DNA from: Strongylocentrotus purpuratus
Taxonomy: Eukaryota; Echinodermata; Echinoidea; Camarodonta; Strongylocentrotidae
NCBI RefSeq assembly: GCF_000002235.5
Contig: NW_022145613.1
Coordinates: forward strand, 17,732,883 to 17,796,882
DNA: 64,000 bases
Direction: 5' to 3'
Position 1 is the first letter of the stretch; each line of letters begins with the position of its first letter. Both the position numbers and the translations under genes were made by a program. Below are positions 34,632 through 49,600 of this stretch, piece by piece. The notes beneath the pieces are model-generated. The model did not search any database. It was not told where the DNA came from and saw only the letters and a list, made by a program, of their open reading frames with translations.

Positions 34632-37600
34632 ATGGGTCTGGGAGCAAACCAGCATGGAGAGGTACAGGGTGCCGTACACAAACCTCGAAGGTTTGTGGGT
34701 GATGTGACCTGGGATGAAGTAAAGAAGCATGATGGGAAGACGATGAAGGAGAAGTGGCTGGTGGTTGATGACCAGGTGTACGACATCACACAATGGAGCA
34801 AAAGACATCCAGGAGGATATAAAGTCATCACTCACTATGCTGGGCAAGACGGAACTGTAAGGGTCTTGAATTATTATGAGAAAGACAGTTTAAAGATATA
34901 ATCAGGATATGTAGGGAGTAATTGGCATTTAATATACACAGCAACACTAAATTATACTTTTTGAATCCTGAAATACAATAGCAATAATCTTCTTGTTCAT
35001 ACATGTACTAGTTTCTGTCATCAATTGCTGAACAGTCACTTTCCTACACTTGATGAATTCTTAACTTCAACCATAGACCAAATACACCTGGTTATGTTGT
35101 GAGCATGTATGTGATAATGATATACTGTAAGGAGTCCAGTCCATGAATCCAGAACCAGAGGCCACAGTATGAAAGTAAGGAAGCCAAAGTGTAAATCTGT
35201 GCTTCGTCAAAATTCCTTCTCTGTGCGAAGTTGCAACAACTGGAATTCCTTACCAGACTCGGCAGTCAGAGCAACAACTGTAAATCAGTTCAAATCTATC
35301 CTTGGGAAATATTGGTACAGCCACCCCCTTAAGTACAGTCCGTACCAGAGAGATATCATTACCTGAAGGGGCAAATAAGTTTATCTTTACGCTTCAACAT
35401 CAAAGTAAGGATTCAGATGAGTAATCATTTTCTACATTACACCTAACATTCTGATGTTGGGCTTAAATAGTGAACACCAAAGACTAGAAGCAGCATCTAA
35501 TTGCTGAAGAAATGTGGCTTGTTGTCTTGCCCATTTTTGCCTTATATTAAAAAAAGCATATTTATATGGTACTTACAGTAAGTTAATGAAGGAGATGTAA
35601 TATATTGTTGCTTTTTATTACACATCAGTTTTCCTTGATAAATTAGTCAATTGGGCCCTACTATATAATGAATGAAAATTATCATTTACGTGTATGAGTG
35701 TTTACAATGCAAGTACTATTTCACTGTTGTTAAAAACTGTTCTTCCCTGTAGGAAGCCTTCACTGCTTTCCACAATGATGAGGAATTTGTGAGGAAGCAC
35801 ATGAAAGCTATCCATATTGGGCAGATCATGGAAGATCAGGTGGAGTGTAAAGATGTTGTGAAAGACTTTGCTGAACTTCGAAAGACTGCTGAGCAAATGG
35901 TAGGTATTTAGAGCATTTCCTCCTTTAAACAAAAATATTTTGCAAGAAAATTTTCTTAAGACATAGTAGATTACAGATACCTTTTTTTTTTTTTTTTTTT
36001 TTTTTTTCTAGTTAGTGAAACTCTCTTATTTTTTGTCCAATTTCTTTCAAACTTCCCCAGTCTGCTTCTCTGATTTTTTCTGACTTTTTTTTTTAAGAAA
36101 AAAAATTTGATTGCTAATAAGGTTTCTTAAAAAAAGGAAGATGAAGTGAATTAGATCTCTACACTTTACTTTTTTTCAACTGCCAAGGTTTGCCAAAATC
36201 CCTATAGATTCTTACATTGTTGAAAGTTGTTTCTTTGTGTATTCCAAATTTTCTCCTTAACACATGTGAAATAGATATGTACATGTAGAATCAGACATTG
36301 GCGTAGCCAGGGGGCAAGGGTGGGGGGGGGGGGGGGGGGGTCATGGCCCCCCTATTTAGCCCCTAAACAATGCAGTACCTCATGCCTCATGTAGGTACAT
36401 CCCCCCTAAAAGAAAGGTCCTTTTGGGTAGTGTATTTCATACTGAAGAAAATGACACCAAGATTATTGATAAGGGTTGAGTAGTTTTGCTTCTACGCTTA
36501 TTTTAATAGCGAAACAGTGTCATTTTCGAAAATTTTAGGGCGATTAGTCGCCACATCTGCCCCCCCCCCCCCCCCATTAAAAAATCCTGGCTATGCCTGT
36601 GATTACAGAATGACAGATCTATCAAGGGATAGAAACTAAGAAAGTGAAACAATTTTAATAAAGCAGGTTTGCTTTGTCTATATTTCACCTCTAGTGATCT
36701 TGTAATGTAAAGTCTTTGTCAATATCAATTGAACAGTGATTAAATATAAAACAGGAAATAAGGTACATGTAGACAATAGATAGAGAATGAGATACGTTCA
36801 CATCACGAGGGTTTTACATATACATGTAGGCCATCCATTACATAAAAAAGAATGGTGAGTGTGTAAGTCACCTTGTGTATGTACGGGAAAGAATCTGTAA
36901 CTTATTAGTAATGAATGATTTTAGTTGGAAGTTGAGAGTTATGTCATTTATTAAAAAGTATCATTCACAGGGACCAACAATGATCAAGAAGTTGAAATTA
37001 ATTATTAAGTTAATGTGCTTACATTTTAGCTAGAGTGTGCTATATTGGCGTTGCTGTGTTAGTTCTTGACATTTAAAAAAAGTACTGCAGTCATAAATTT
37101 GACTTGATTGGAAAACTAGTGCCTCATAATTTGTTTAATGATACAGAATACTTGCCTTTAAACACATTTGAAATACATGTCCGCTATATTTATCATGATT
37201 TGTGGGCAAAGATAAAAAGTATGAACTACCCATCCGCTGCCAAGTTGTTCACTTTCTAAATAAATCTGTTGATCAATAACTAAATGTTAAAGCCTATTTA
37301 TATTTGTAGAAGGTCTAGTAGCCTAGGGATGCCCATTCATATATAAACATATTTTAGGAGCCTTGTGTATGGAATTTAACTGGGCTATTAAAAATATCTA
37401 ATCATGACCTCATCCATTTGTATTGATGAAAATAGACCCAGATGCAAAGAGTCTGTCAAGTTTGTTTGGTGAAGATAAAGAAAATGGGACAATAACCCCA
37501 ATCGGGTGAAAGATGGTTTGTCTTATGTGACCTTTGATCAGTAATTATGGTATTGAGCAATGTGTAATATTGCACGTACAGTATATCCCATGCCTATATG

Positions 37601-40600
37601 ATAAACTAAGGTAAAGGTTTGAGACTTCTGTTTTGGCATGCCATTCCTAAAGAATTGGCAAAAGTTCAAGTTTTAGGTAAATCGTTCCATTTCTGTATCA
37701 TGAACTTTGTTGAGTAAATATGAAAGCAGATCATACCATGAGCATCCCTGGACGGTGTGCACTCTATAGTTTACACTATTATTATTATTATTATTATTTA
37801 TTTGAAAACTGTTATAAGTGAGTTTTGCAACAGGAAAACATTAATTGCATTGTTTTTCTACTAATGAAATCTTAACTTTATGACACATGAATTTATCTGA
37901 AGATGTGAATATTTAGATGAAGATGTTATTAAAGTGAATATGTAATTAACAGTGTTTCTCACAGGATTAGGAATATGGAGACAAATAATTAAGTAATAAA
38001 GGTAATGAATAAAAAAAGTATAGAAATTATAGACTAAATAAAATAGGAAGTAATAAAGTAAATGAGGAAGAAAATAGGTAAATACAAGAATAAAATGACA
38101 GATTAGTTAGTGCTACATTTGAGTTCTAAAGTACTACATGTACATGTAGTGTACCATACATGTATATGAAACATGCAATTTGGGCATGTGGCTTTAATTT
38201 TATGGAATTTTAAAAACACCATGGCATGAAATAGCTGTAAATTTAATATGCATCATGTCCACATGTCTGTTAGTCTCTAATTTTCAATTACATTTTTTTT
38301 CCTCCAAAAATACAGATCAGTGGTTTACATAATAGTGGTACACAATTCAAAGATTACATCACTTTATAATTACATCACTTTTCTTTACATCACTTTGCTT
38401 ACATCATTTCAAGAGACTGAATGCTAACCTTGGACAGTCATGTAAGAAATGGATCCTCACAGGGGCTGTGTACAAACTGGTTGAACAAACTTTGCTCCTC
38501 AGTGACACACTGTACCAACATACTGCCTTTAATGTCTGATTAATCACTAACTAGTAACAAGATCTTCACAGTACACATGTGTCTATGTATTGATGGAGTA
38601 TTACATGCAATGACTCTGACATTCATCTATTAGAACCATACATGTATATTTTTAAAGGAAAAATGAAGTACTTTAACCCTATACAAAGAAGAGAAGAGTT
38701 AGAAGATCTGAGTTGTCTAAGACTAAGAGGATTATGGAATATGAACAAAGTAGAGTTGTACTTATGGAAAGTACCACTTTGCCACCAATGAAAAACAAGT
38801 AATGTAATCTTAAATACTGTACACAATTGAATTGGCAACCAATGGAGAGATTTCAAAATGGGATCTGAGTGGGTTGACTAGTTGACCTCTTAGATAAAGT
38901 AACAATACGGGAAGCAGTAGTTTGTCTCTATGGCTCTATGGCTCGCTGCAATGCAACAATAGAATTGGTTATGCATGTGACGCAGTTGTACAGGCAAATA
39001 AATATTGTTATTTTAGTTCTAGATATAAAGCCTAGATGAACTTTGCTCATTTGCTGCCTGTGATCAAGTCATACAATTTAGGTTCAAATAACATGTTTAA
39101 GAATACATACATAATTCAAAATCATTCTTCTTAAACAGTTTGTAGTAGTCCTGAAGTAACTGCAGCACCAAAAAGGTACTAGAAATGTCGAAAAAAAGTT
39201 GATGTAGGTACAAAATGAAAAAATAAACGTTTTCTTCATTCGCCAAATTTGAATAAAAAGATGAATACATCAATATGAGCAAGAAAAGGACAAGTTGTTT
39301 CAGAGAATGTAACTATGTTTTTTAGTTCATGAGTTTGCAGTGGTACTCTATACAAGTGTTCTTGAAGTGTATTATCTAGATAATTACTCAAAGAAAAAAA
39401 AACTGAAGGTGGCTTAGAGTGTATATAATTGCAAATGTTATTTGACATTCATGCTCATTCATTTGACATTCATTTGACATTGGGAAAGAGAGATACATAA
39501 GCAAATCTGACATGCGTCATGTGCATGCAGCAGTGTGATGACAGGATGTATCATTTGGCCCTCAATACAAATACTTAAATTGTTTTATCTCTCACAAGAT
39601 TATCACAAGGTCACAAGACTCTTGAAATAAAGCCCTGGAACTTGGTATTGACATGATATCCGTCCTGTTGTATTAAACCTGCTTTGGGATTATGTGGTCT
39701 TCTAGTAATTAGTATGGTTAATTAAAGTTTTGATAATAACTGAAGCTAAATATACATACAGTACATATTCTGGGATCATTAAACAAGCTCCTTAACTAAA
39801 TCAGAAATCCCAAATTGTCATTTATGATTACACTATCAGCTCTCGTGGAACATGAAATGAATATGTTGAAGAAGGCGTGAATATTATATTATTATATACC
39901 ATGCTAATATTTTTTTATTACAAAAAATTGCCTTACTCGGACTTACTTTTAATGTACCTGGTCCACTTGCCCAGTTTGGAAGTACGGTAATCAAGACATT
40001 CCTTTGAAAATATTGAGGTTTATCGTGGAAAGTCTGTTCATCGTATAATGGTGATGCTAAAAATTGCAATTTCTACATCACAGTTTCTTTTAGAAATTAG
40101 AACATACACACTCTTTTATCATTTTCTTTTCCCCAAGTGTATCAAACTTTCATAAAAGGATTCTTAGATAATATTTCAATTTGTGGAGAAAAAAAAATTA
40201 GCCCTGAAAGTAAGATTGCATGAATATAGTAAGTGCACAGTCATTTATCAGTTAATATTATTAACTTAATGTTGCCAGACTCATCAAGGCTCATCTTGAT
40301 ATAAAAAGTTTAAATGGCACTGTCTAGACAGTATATCTGATGTAACTTATTTTGATTGTATATTTATTATGATGGTTGAAGAAATAAATGAATTGAATTG
40401 AATATCTAGTATGCTATGGCCAGTGTTCCGGTCAGTGGTCTAGTCAATATTTTCACTCATATTGAAGAGGTCAAATTGGAACTATTGAAACATAAATATC
40501 AATCTTTACTTTAATATAAGGGCTGATATTTGGAAATTACTATGTTTTTCTGGCAATGTGTATCAGTTTCATAAGAGGTCAAATTCATATTGATACGATT

Positions 40601-43600
40601 ACAGGAATTTCTTCCCAGGTGTTTACATGCAAATGCAGGGTTGTAAGGTTCAGGGCAGACTTTAACATGAAGAAGAATTTGAGAATTAACAGCAATGATA
40701 GAAGCAAAAATAGAAAGAAAGATACTCTATATTATGTTTATCTATAATAAATATAAAACATTTTCAAATTTGTAAATCTAAGTAAAAGGGCATGGGACAT
40801 AATGTGCATGTACTTTTCACCTGACAGTTATTGCTATGATTATATAAACATTAATATATATGAAAACTGTTAAGATACATACATCAATGAAAGTTTTGCA
40901 GAAAACTTTAACTGGCACTCACAGGTATTAATGTCATCTACTGTAATATGCTGATAAATTATATAAAAGTGACTTGATTTCGATGTTTTTATTTTTTTTA
41001 TATTCTCTCTTTTCTAGGGCCTCTTCAACGCCAACTTCCTCTTCTTCTTCCTGCACATGAGTCATATCATTGGTCTGGAGATTGCATCTTATATCGTCAT
41101 GAGGACATATGGATTCAACTGGTGGACATTCCTAGCATGTGTAGCAATGCACGGCACACTTCAGGTACATTCACCATGCTTTCTCAATGCAAGACAATAC
41201 AGTGTGTGTGTGTGTGTTTTGGGTTTTTACAGACGTGTACCAATCAGATATGATTATTTACGCCTGGGGACCGACCTTTAAACGTCACCATCCGAAGGAC
41301 GCGACTCAGTTTTGAACCTGCGTCCTCGGCTGAATCAGTTTGTAACTTCCATCGTTAATAGCTGGATTACAGGCGCACACCACAATGCCTAATTCTGCGT
41401 AGTTGTAAGGCAATACAGAAATGTGATTGACTCTCAGTAGCACAATTTGATATGTCCTCATCTACAATATACTTGCTCATTTTAAAGAGAAATAGTAGTA
41501 ATGACCGTTTCTTATGAAACAAGCTTACTGACCAAAGCGCTAATACAGTATTATCATTTCACTGGATTCTACACTTCCAGTGCACACTCTCCACTCCTCT
41601 TGGAGCATTCCAGCCAGCCAGCCATGATAATCTAAACACATCAACAATAATCAGACATTATAAAGGCTTTGTTTTCATTAACATGGTTTATCACAGTGTT
41701 CAAATTAGACATATAGAATTACTGAGTTGCAATTAAATTAGATAGCATTCTGTCTAAAAACAGAGCCAACATATAGCCGAAGCCAGACAAAGTTAGCTCT
41801 GTAATACATCATTGTTTAAAAGAGAATTGAGTATAAATGATTGGAGATGATCAATGGGTCCTGAAAAAAAAAATACTTCAAAAACTATTTACATTTAACT
41901 ACTTCTGTAATAAACTTGGTACTGAATGAAGAAAAATATGTTACTGTTACATGCTATCTTTGTATTTGAAATATGTTTGCGTAAGCTTTATGGTGGTACA
42001 GAAATATCAAAAGAGGTGGAGTTTTATATTCCATACATTTGCACGAAACACAATTACATTATCTCCTTGTTTACAATGGAAATGTTAATGTTAAAAAACG
42101 AAATTTCTGCTTTTAATTCAGGCTCAGGTTGGGTGGTTTCAACATGATCTTGGTCACCTGTCTTGCTTCAAGTCTTCAAAGTGGAACCATTTCTTTCACT
42201 ATTTCTTCATGTCTACAATGAAGGTAAGTGTCTTTTGATTTGGGAAGGATGTAACTCTATTAAAGGAAGGTTAGAGCTGGCTTGAAATGGCTTGTATGAC
42301 ACTTTAGTTCTGCGACAGTTGCCTCGCATGGTCAATTTTGTATATTCAACCAAACTTCTACCTTCGAGCCTGATCCCAACACTCAACCTAACTTCAAGCT
42401 AACCTAAAATCCAGTTGCAACCACAATCCTAGCCCTATACTTTTTGAAGCCTGGAGATATTGTTGCTGGAGTAAATGTTGGATCACCTTCAAATCGTCTC
42501 TTTTCATTCTCTTGATGTACAGTACATTTTACATTTGTTATCTATCCAGAGAGACTGCAAGTCCTCCAATCAGTCATATAGTTTTCATTGGCCTTTACAT
42601 TGATAGGTTAGGTTAGGTGTTGCAATTATGATGGTAACTGCCATATAAGATAAGTTGTGTGTAATCTAACTTATGGGGGCATGGTCTCTACACTAAGAAC
42701 TCAAATGCAAAGAGTTAACGCATACCTGTTATTTAAAAAAATGACTACATACACAAAAGATGAAAGAGGTATAATTGTTGCTGTAATGTCTAAATCAGTA
42801 TAGCGGGATCATGTATTTTACTATGTACTTGTCCCATTCAAGGTGAGATTCATATGTATTTCCTGGCAGATTTTTCTTTCGTCTTGCTCCAAATCGAGTG
42901 TAATATTTTCTTGCAGAATCCGAGGGTAAATTATTTTGTTTTTTCCCTTCTCAGTGTCCTTGTTAGGAAAAAAGTCCTTGATATTTCCTGAAATCTTCCA
43001 TACTTTTAAATGGCGCCATAGGTTTTGTGCACTGGCAGGAACCCTGCGTTTACTCATGCATGTGTATGTAAAGATACACATTTGAGAGTGATTGATGTAC
43101 TAAAAATGACTTTCTTTCTGTACCCTCTACAGGGTGCATCAGCTAAATGGTGGAACCACATGCATTATCAACACCATGCAAAGCCTAATGTGGTAAGTAC
43201 AGGTTTATATGTGCACCTTTCAATCACTTTCTTATTCATTATGTTTTCTTTCTCTCACACATTCTATTCTCTCACTCTTTGGCTTGGCTCGGTATTTTAC
43301 TCGATTCTTTCTTTTTTATCCGACTGGAGCTACAAAGGTCATGAGTTTGATCCTGGCATACATGTAGCTCTTTTTTCCTTAAGCAAGGTATTTTTATCTA
43401 TATTGCCCCCGTCACCAAGCTGTTAAATAGGTACCAAATGGGATGAGTAAAGCCCTTGTAGTTTGCTCAGCTTGGTGAGCATATGTAACATGGCACCTGG
43501 CTGGAGTGGTCCCCAGGGAGTGGATAATGTGCATAGATTGTGTGGAGGCAAGCCTGAATCTGATGACTGGGTGAATAATAGTCTTTAAAGTGCCCAGAGA

Positions 43601-46600
43601 TATTGTTGATGGATAAGTGCTGTTCAAACCCAGAATATAAAAAAGAAGGAAATGGTGTTTAAATAGTGAGGAGAGTGCTAAAAGTGATGATGCTGAAATA
43701 TGAGTATAACCATGAGGATGATGACAATATATTCTTCATCCTGCTCTACAGATGAACAAGGATCCTGATGTTCGTCTTGAAGCACTTTTTGTAGTGGGAG
43801 AGAAGATGCCTAAGGTGGTAGCCGAGAGTGGAAAGTCATCAATGCCCTACCATCTTCAACAATGGTACTTCTTCATTAGTAAGTTGATCTCATCCAGACT
43901 CACATGCTTGTTATTTCCAATCCATTCTATGTAATATTTCATCTGTTTGGAGCCAGAAGGGTGTATATTCAATACTATATTTAAACACTGCGTTAACCTC
44001 TCTGGCTCTGAACAAATAATTTGCTATACTGCTTTCGCCTTTCAGTTACAAACTGCTTCACATCTGCTCCACAAAGTGATATGATGGCCACTTAAACAAT
44101 GATAAAACAATTTAAAGAGACCAGATGAGCCTATAAAGTCATATTACAATCAAAATTCAGTGGATCTTCAAAACGGTCTCTTGAAATATACAGTGTGTGT
44201 GTGTGCTGCAGTTATTATTGACCATTGTGAAGTTGAAGGTCCCAGATAAAACAGAACATGTGTATAAAATCAAACAACATAAACTTATTGTTAGTACATA
44301 ATGAAGACGTTGTCAATTCTCCTTGCATTAAGCATTTAGGAAACAAAGTGACGCGTAGTCAATTAACTGATATATGAGGAACATTTGAAGGAGATATTGG
44401 ATTTTCATTAATACATGTGATTTGTATGTATGTCCATATGAATGATTTTCATACATCTTGCAGAGCTGCCAACCATTCCGTTTTTGCCGGAATTACTCCC
44501 GTTTTTTCTTCATAAAATATGTTTTTTAATTAATTAATTAATTTTTTTTTTTTTTTTTTACATACCGCACGTCAAACAACTGCCCTTAAATAGTGATTTG
44601 ATCACAAATTCAATAGAAAACTAATTTTAAAACATACTTGAAGAGAAAAATATTCTCAAAAAAAATGAAATACCGATAATACCAAAATAACCACCAAAAA
44701 AATTACCTGCTTGTATGGAAAAAACAGCATGATGAATGAACATTTCTGCATTGGAAGTGTGTTGCGCGTGGTTGTAAGTTTCGTTTTTATGAATTCCTTT
44801 TTTTTTGCTTGAAATTCCTTTTTTTGCCATCATGATTCCTGTTTTTGGTCACACAAGGTTGGCAGCTCTGATCTTGGGAATCTATAAGTGTTCTTGGTTT
44901 TTATTGATGTGCATGAATACTCCCATCATTTTTTATGTACATGAGGTACAAGGGCTATAGCTATAATGATGCATAATGATGCATCAAAAGAAAAGGCAAA
45001 GGCTTCGTAGTTTTTGTGTGTGTGCCTCTATTAAAGCCACGTCTCTCAAGCACTTTAACCCGGCAGTATTTGCTTACAATACCTCTCTCTGATTGAATTA
45101 CTTAATATGTTTTATGATTTATTTTCTAGTTGGACCCCCTCTGCTGTTTCCTCTCTACTTCCAGTTTATGATTTATCGTCACATGATCAAGCAGAAAGAG
45201 TGGACTGTGAGTCAAACTTTCATTTGAAAAACATTTAAAGTGTACCAATCACCTGAAATTTTGTTTGTGTAAAGTTATAATGTATAAAACCAACCTAAAC
45301 AAAACATAACAATATAATTATTTACCCTGCGTTTCGGGCTCGCATGGAACCTAAGTTGGACTTGAGTTCCATGCGCTCCCTTTTCTGTGCAAGTGCCTAC
45401 GCTTGTGTTAACTAGTTTACTCATCAAAAAGTGTTAAGGTTATTATTATATATTTATTTATTTAATTATTTATTTTCCCCTCCCCGACGAAGTTGGAGGG
45501 GATATAGTAACGCTGCCGTGCGTCCGTCCGTGCGTACGTCCGTAACAAATTGGGTTTCCGATCGATAACTTTAGTAATGTGTGACAAATTTTAATGAAAT
45601 TTAATATGAAGGTTCATGGTATCAAAATACAGGCTAAGTTCGATTTTGGAGTACGTAGTTCAAAGTTCAAAGGTCATAGCTCACTAAATATGCAAAAAAA
45701 TACACATTCGGTTTCAAATCGACAAGTTTAGTAATGTTTGACAGATTTTAATAAAATTTGATATGAAGGTTCATGGTATCAAAACCAGGCCTAAGTTTGA
45801 TTCCGGAGTATGTAGGTCAAAGGTCATAGCTCATTAAATATGCGAATCTGGTTTCCATTCGATAACTTGAGTAATGTTTGACAAATTTTAATGAAATTTA
45901 ATATGAAGGTACATGGTATCAAAATACATGTACAGCCTAAGTTTGATTTCCAAGTATGTAGGTCAAAGGTGAAAGGTCATAGGTCATTAAATATGCAAAA
46001 AAACCTAATTATATATTGAAATGTGGTTAACTTCCTTGCCTAGTAATATAATAGTAAAGTCCAACAATGGAGGTAACTTGTTCTGACGTACATGTATATA
46101 GGCCATTTGTACCCTGCGAGGGGATGCTATGCTTTGCGTTGACTTTTTTTTTTTTAATTTTTTTTTTTTTAATTTTTTTTTTTTTAATTTTAATTTTTTA
46201 AATTTTTCTTTAAATATTTTTTTAAAATACTTTTTTTGGGGAAGGGGGGGGGGGGGGGGGTAGGGTAGAAGTGGGTATGGTGATATATTGATATCTTTAT
46301 GAAGGTGCAAATGCCAAGGCCCAAAACTTAATTTTGGGGGAATAATGCCGCTGACAAGAACTTGGGCAAAAACAAGATTTTATATAAACCATTGTGTTGG
46401 GGGAAAGACACAGTTCTCCACAAAGCTCTATGGTTCTGTTTACAGATTGCTGGCTTTTTGCATTCGTAACATGTTTGATTCATGCATTGTTTTGTTGATA
46501 GTATTCGTGATGCTTGCAGAAATCATGTCATAACGAAATGGTGTAATTTTCTCATCATTTGTTGTTCTAGGACCTCTTCTTCAACTCGCTATACTACGCC

Positions 46601-49600
46601 AGGTTTTTATTCTGCTATGTTCCTCTCATGACGTGGTGGCAACTTCTTCTCTTCTATGAAGCTTTCAGGTTGGTTATTTTTATAGATGGACATGTACATT
46701 TCAATTCAATAATGGTCTTTAAAGAGAAGGTTGAGTTCTGGCAAGAGGTCAAAAATGATTTGTGAGCGTTATCATTCTTATTATGCAAGTGTGGAAGAAC
46801 ATCAGATAAGACATGTTCCCTGAAAAGCATGGCTCTTCAAATGCCTTCATATTCTAAATATGTCATGTAACATCGTAAAAATCCAGGGTAGGATTTTTAC
46901 GCCACGTGTTCGTGTAGTCCCATATACATCTTTCTGTGTACAGTGTTTGTAACTTTACCAAGACTTGGCCAAATTTCTTATCATTTTGATGATTCTAGAA
47001 CCTTGCAATACACACAAATTCTTATATGCTAGATGATCAACCTTTTCTGGTCGATTCCACACCGTTTCTTTCACAATGCAATCGCATGACCAGAACTCAA
47101 CTTCATCTTTAAAGAATCAATAGGCAGCATTAGATTTAAAGGTAATACAAAGTTTTGGGAAATTTTGAAAAATGGGTGGATAGTGATTCTTTACAATTTT
47201 GATATATTTGGATGCCCTTGTGGATGTATTATAAGCACTAGAAAATTTAGCCCCTAGAACACTTCTCCTTTCGAGAAAAATTGAATATAAAAATTTACCG
47301 GTGCTCCCGGTAACTTTTGATAAATTTCAAATAGCGCCTACGGCCGTACAATGGTAGCTGCGACCATGAAAATCTCAGAATATGTAGTTGTGATATATGA
47401 TTTCCAAACGGGAATAGCAAATTGGTCGATTGTAGTCAAGAAACATTGTTTTATAGCTTAATTAATATCTTGACCTTGAGAGGGAGCTATACAACATGAA
47501 GAGTTTATTATTTACAATTTCATAACTTTAGACTCGATTTTAACTGCGACAACGATCAATGAATATTGTAGGATCACATATGCTTTCAATATGTTCATTT
47601 GAACCGAATTCATGACCCAATACCAAAACTTTGTATTACCTTTAAGCATTAAATTATTTGTCATGGTTTGCATATTAGTGATAGTTAAAATATGTAAGAC
47701 TTGTAAGATGCCGAATCGTCTCCCCAAATTTACTTGAAATGAATTGCTCAAGGCACACTAGTTCAAAAGAAGTAACCGCATATGTATACATACATAGAGT
47801 TATTGAGGTATATTGTACTCTTCTAAACTTCTCACAGATTAATCAAGAGCAGATTGCACTCTGAAATTAAAAAAATAAATATGATTTAAAAACTTCATGG
47901 ATATTTCCTTAAAGGTAAAGACCAGTATTGAAAACGCCCCAATTTCAAAAAATGAAATGGAAGCTCTCATTACCAATCATGTGAAAGAATATGTTTTGAC
48001 TAATACTTGATGATAACAAATTTGCCGGGAAACCGCCTACTAATTCATATATTTGATAAATTTGTTTCTGTCATGGTCTGTGAGAGATATAGGGTAGTCC
48101 CATATACATCTTTTTGTGTATAGTGCTTGTAACTTTACGAAGAATGGGTCAAATTTCTTATCATTTTGAGGATTCCAGAACCTTGCAGATGCTAGATGCT
48201 AGATGATCAACCTTTTCTGATCGGTTCCACAACGTTTCTTTCACAATGCAATCGCATGACCATAACTGGTCTTTACCTTTAATATGGTATTATTATCTAA
48301 ACTTTTCTTTCTCATATGTCTATTTGTCACAGAGTTATGGAGAGTATTTGGTTCACCTGGGTTTCTCAGTCCAACCACATACCAATGGAGATTGATGTGG
48401 ATTCAGCACGACCATGGCTAGAGCTACAGGTTAGTTCCTTCATAGTTTGATGCATGCCTGCTGGACTTGTTCTTCCAGTGTTAATACCTGACGCTTGTAG
48501 AATTCTTAACATTAAGCCTAGAGTCAGTCCTATGCCTACCCCTAAACCTTGTTCAATCCCAACCCAAGTACTTCACCTACTTGGTGTGTCTTTGATGAAA
48601 TATATCATAAAATAAATGTCGCTGGAGTCACTGGTACACATAACCTACTATTCCTAACACACCAAAGTTATTATTTGTTGATTATCTTTTTCTTTGATGT
48701 ATGTGTAGATTCTATGAAACAACTTGTTAGCCAGAGAATGATGTTGCCAGATATTTTTTAATTAAGATTCCCCTATGCTGAGTATTGTAAATTGACAATA
48801 TTTCATATTAAAAAGTATTCTTGATTCTTCCCCCCCCAAAAAAAAAAAAACTTTAAGTTTCTATTTTTTTCTCATCCTAGCTTCGTGCCACCTGTAATCT
48901 TGAACAAAGTTTCTTCAATGACTGGTTTACTGGACATCTCAATTTCCAGATTGAGCATCAGTAAGTTTCATATCAGAAATAAACCAAACATGTTTGTTTG
49001 TATGGGTTCACTTTCCAGAAAGTCCATTTTACATTGGATGATAGGGTTCTGTTTCAATGGTAACATGTTATTAGCAATGCCAGCTAAGATTTGAAGGTAA
49101 AACTTTATGTAATCAAATTGAAAGTTGGATAACCTAGTGCAACATTACACCGCCCATTTTCTAGTATTTGTGAATGAAAAAAAATGTATTGCAAACCTTG
49201 GGCAAAATATTTAAAGCCTCAAGTGCATCAAAGTCTTCATTTAGACACAAATATAGTAGACTGTATTGACTATGTAGCAAATTAGGTCATCCTTGCATTC
49301 AGTATTGACAAAAAACTTGAGCCAGATATCTTCCCTCTCTCAATACGAGTAAACCTTTGTTTCCTCTATGAAATATTTTTCTGGTTACTAACTGTTTAGT
49401 GGATAAACAGTGAAAATGTGGTTGTTAATTATAATACATGCAAATGATGAATTTATAATGGGATATCTTGTGGTTTCATTTACAATTATCAAAACTTAAT
49501 CGCAGATTTTTACCGCATAATTCTATTTCTATGGTACAACATTTCTATTCTGTTTCAGTCTGTTCCCGACGATGCCCAGACACAACTACGTACGCGTTGC

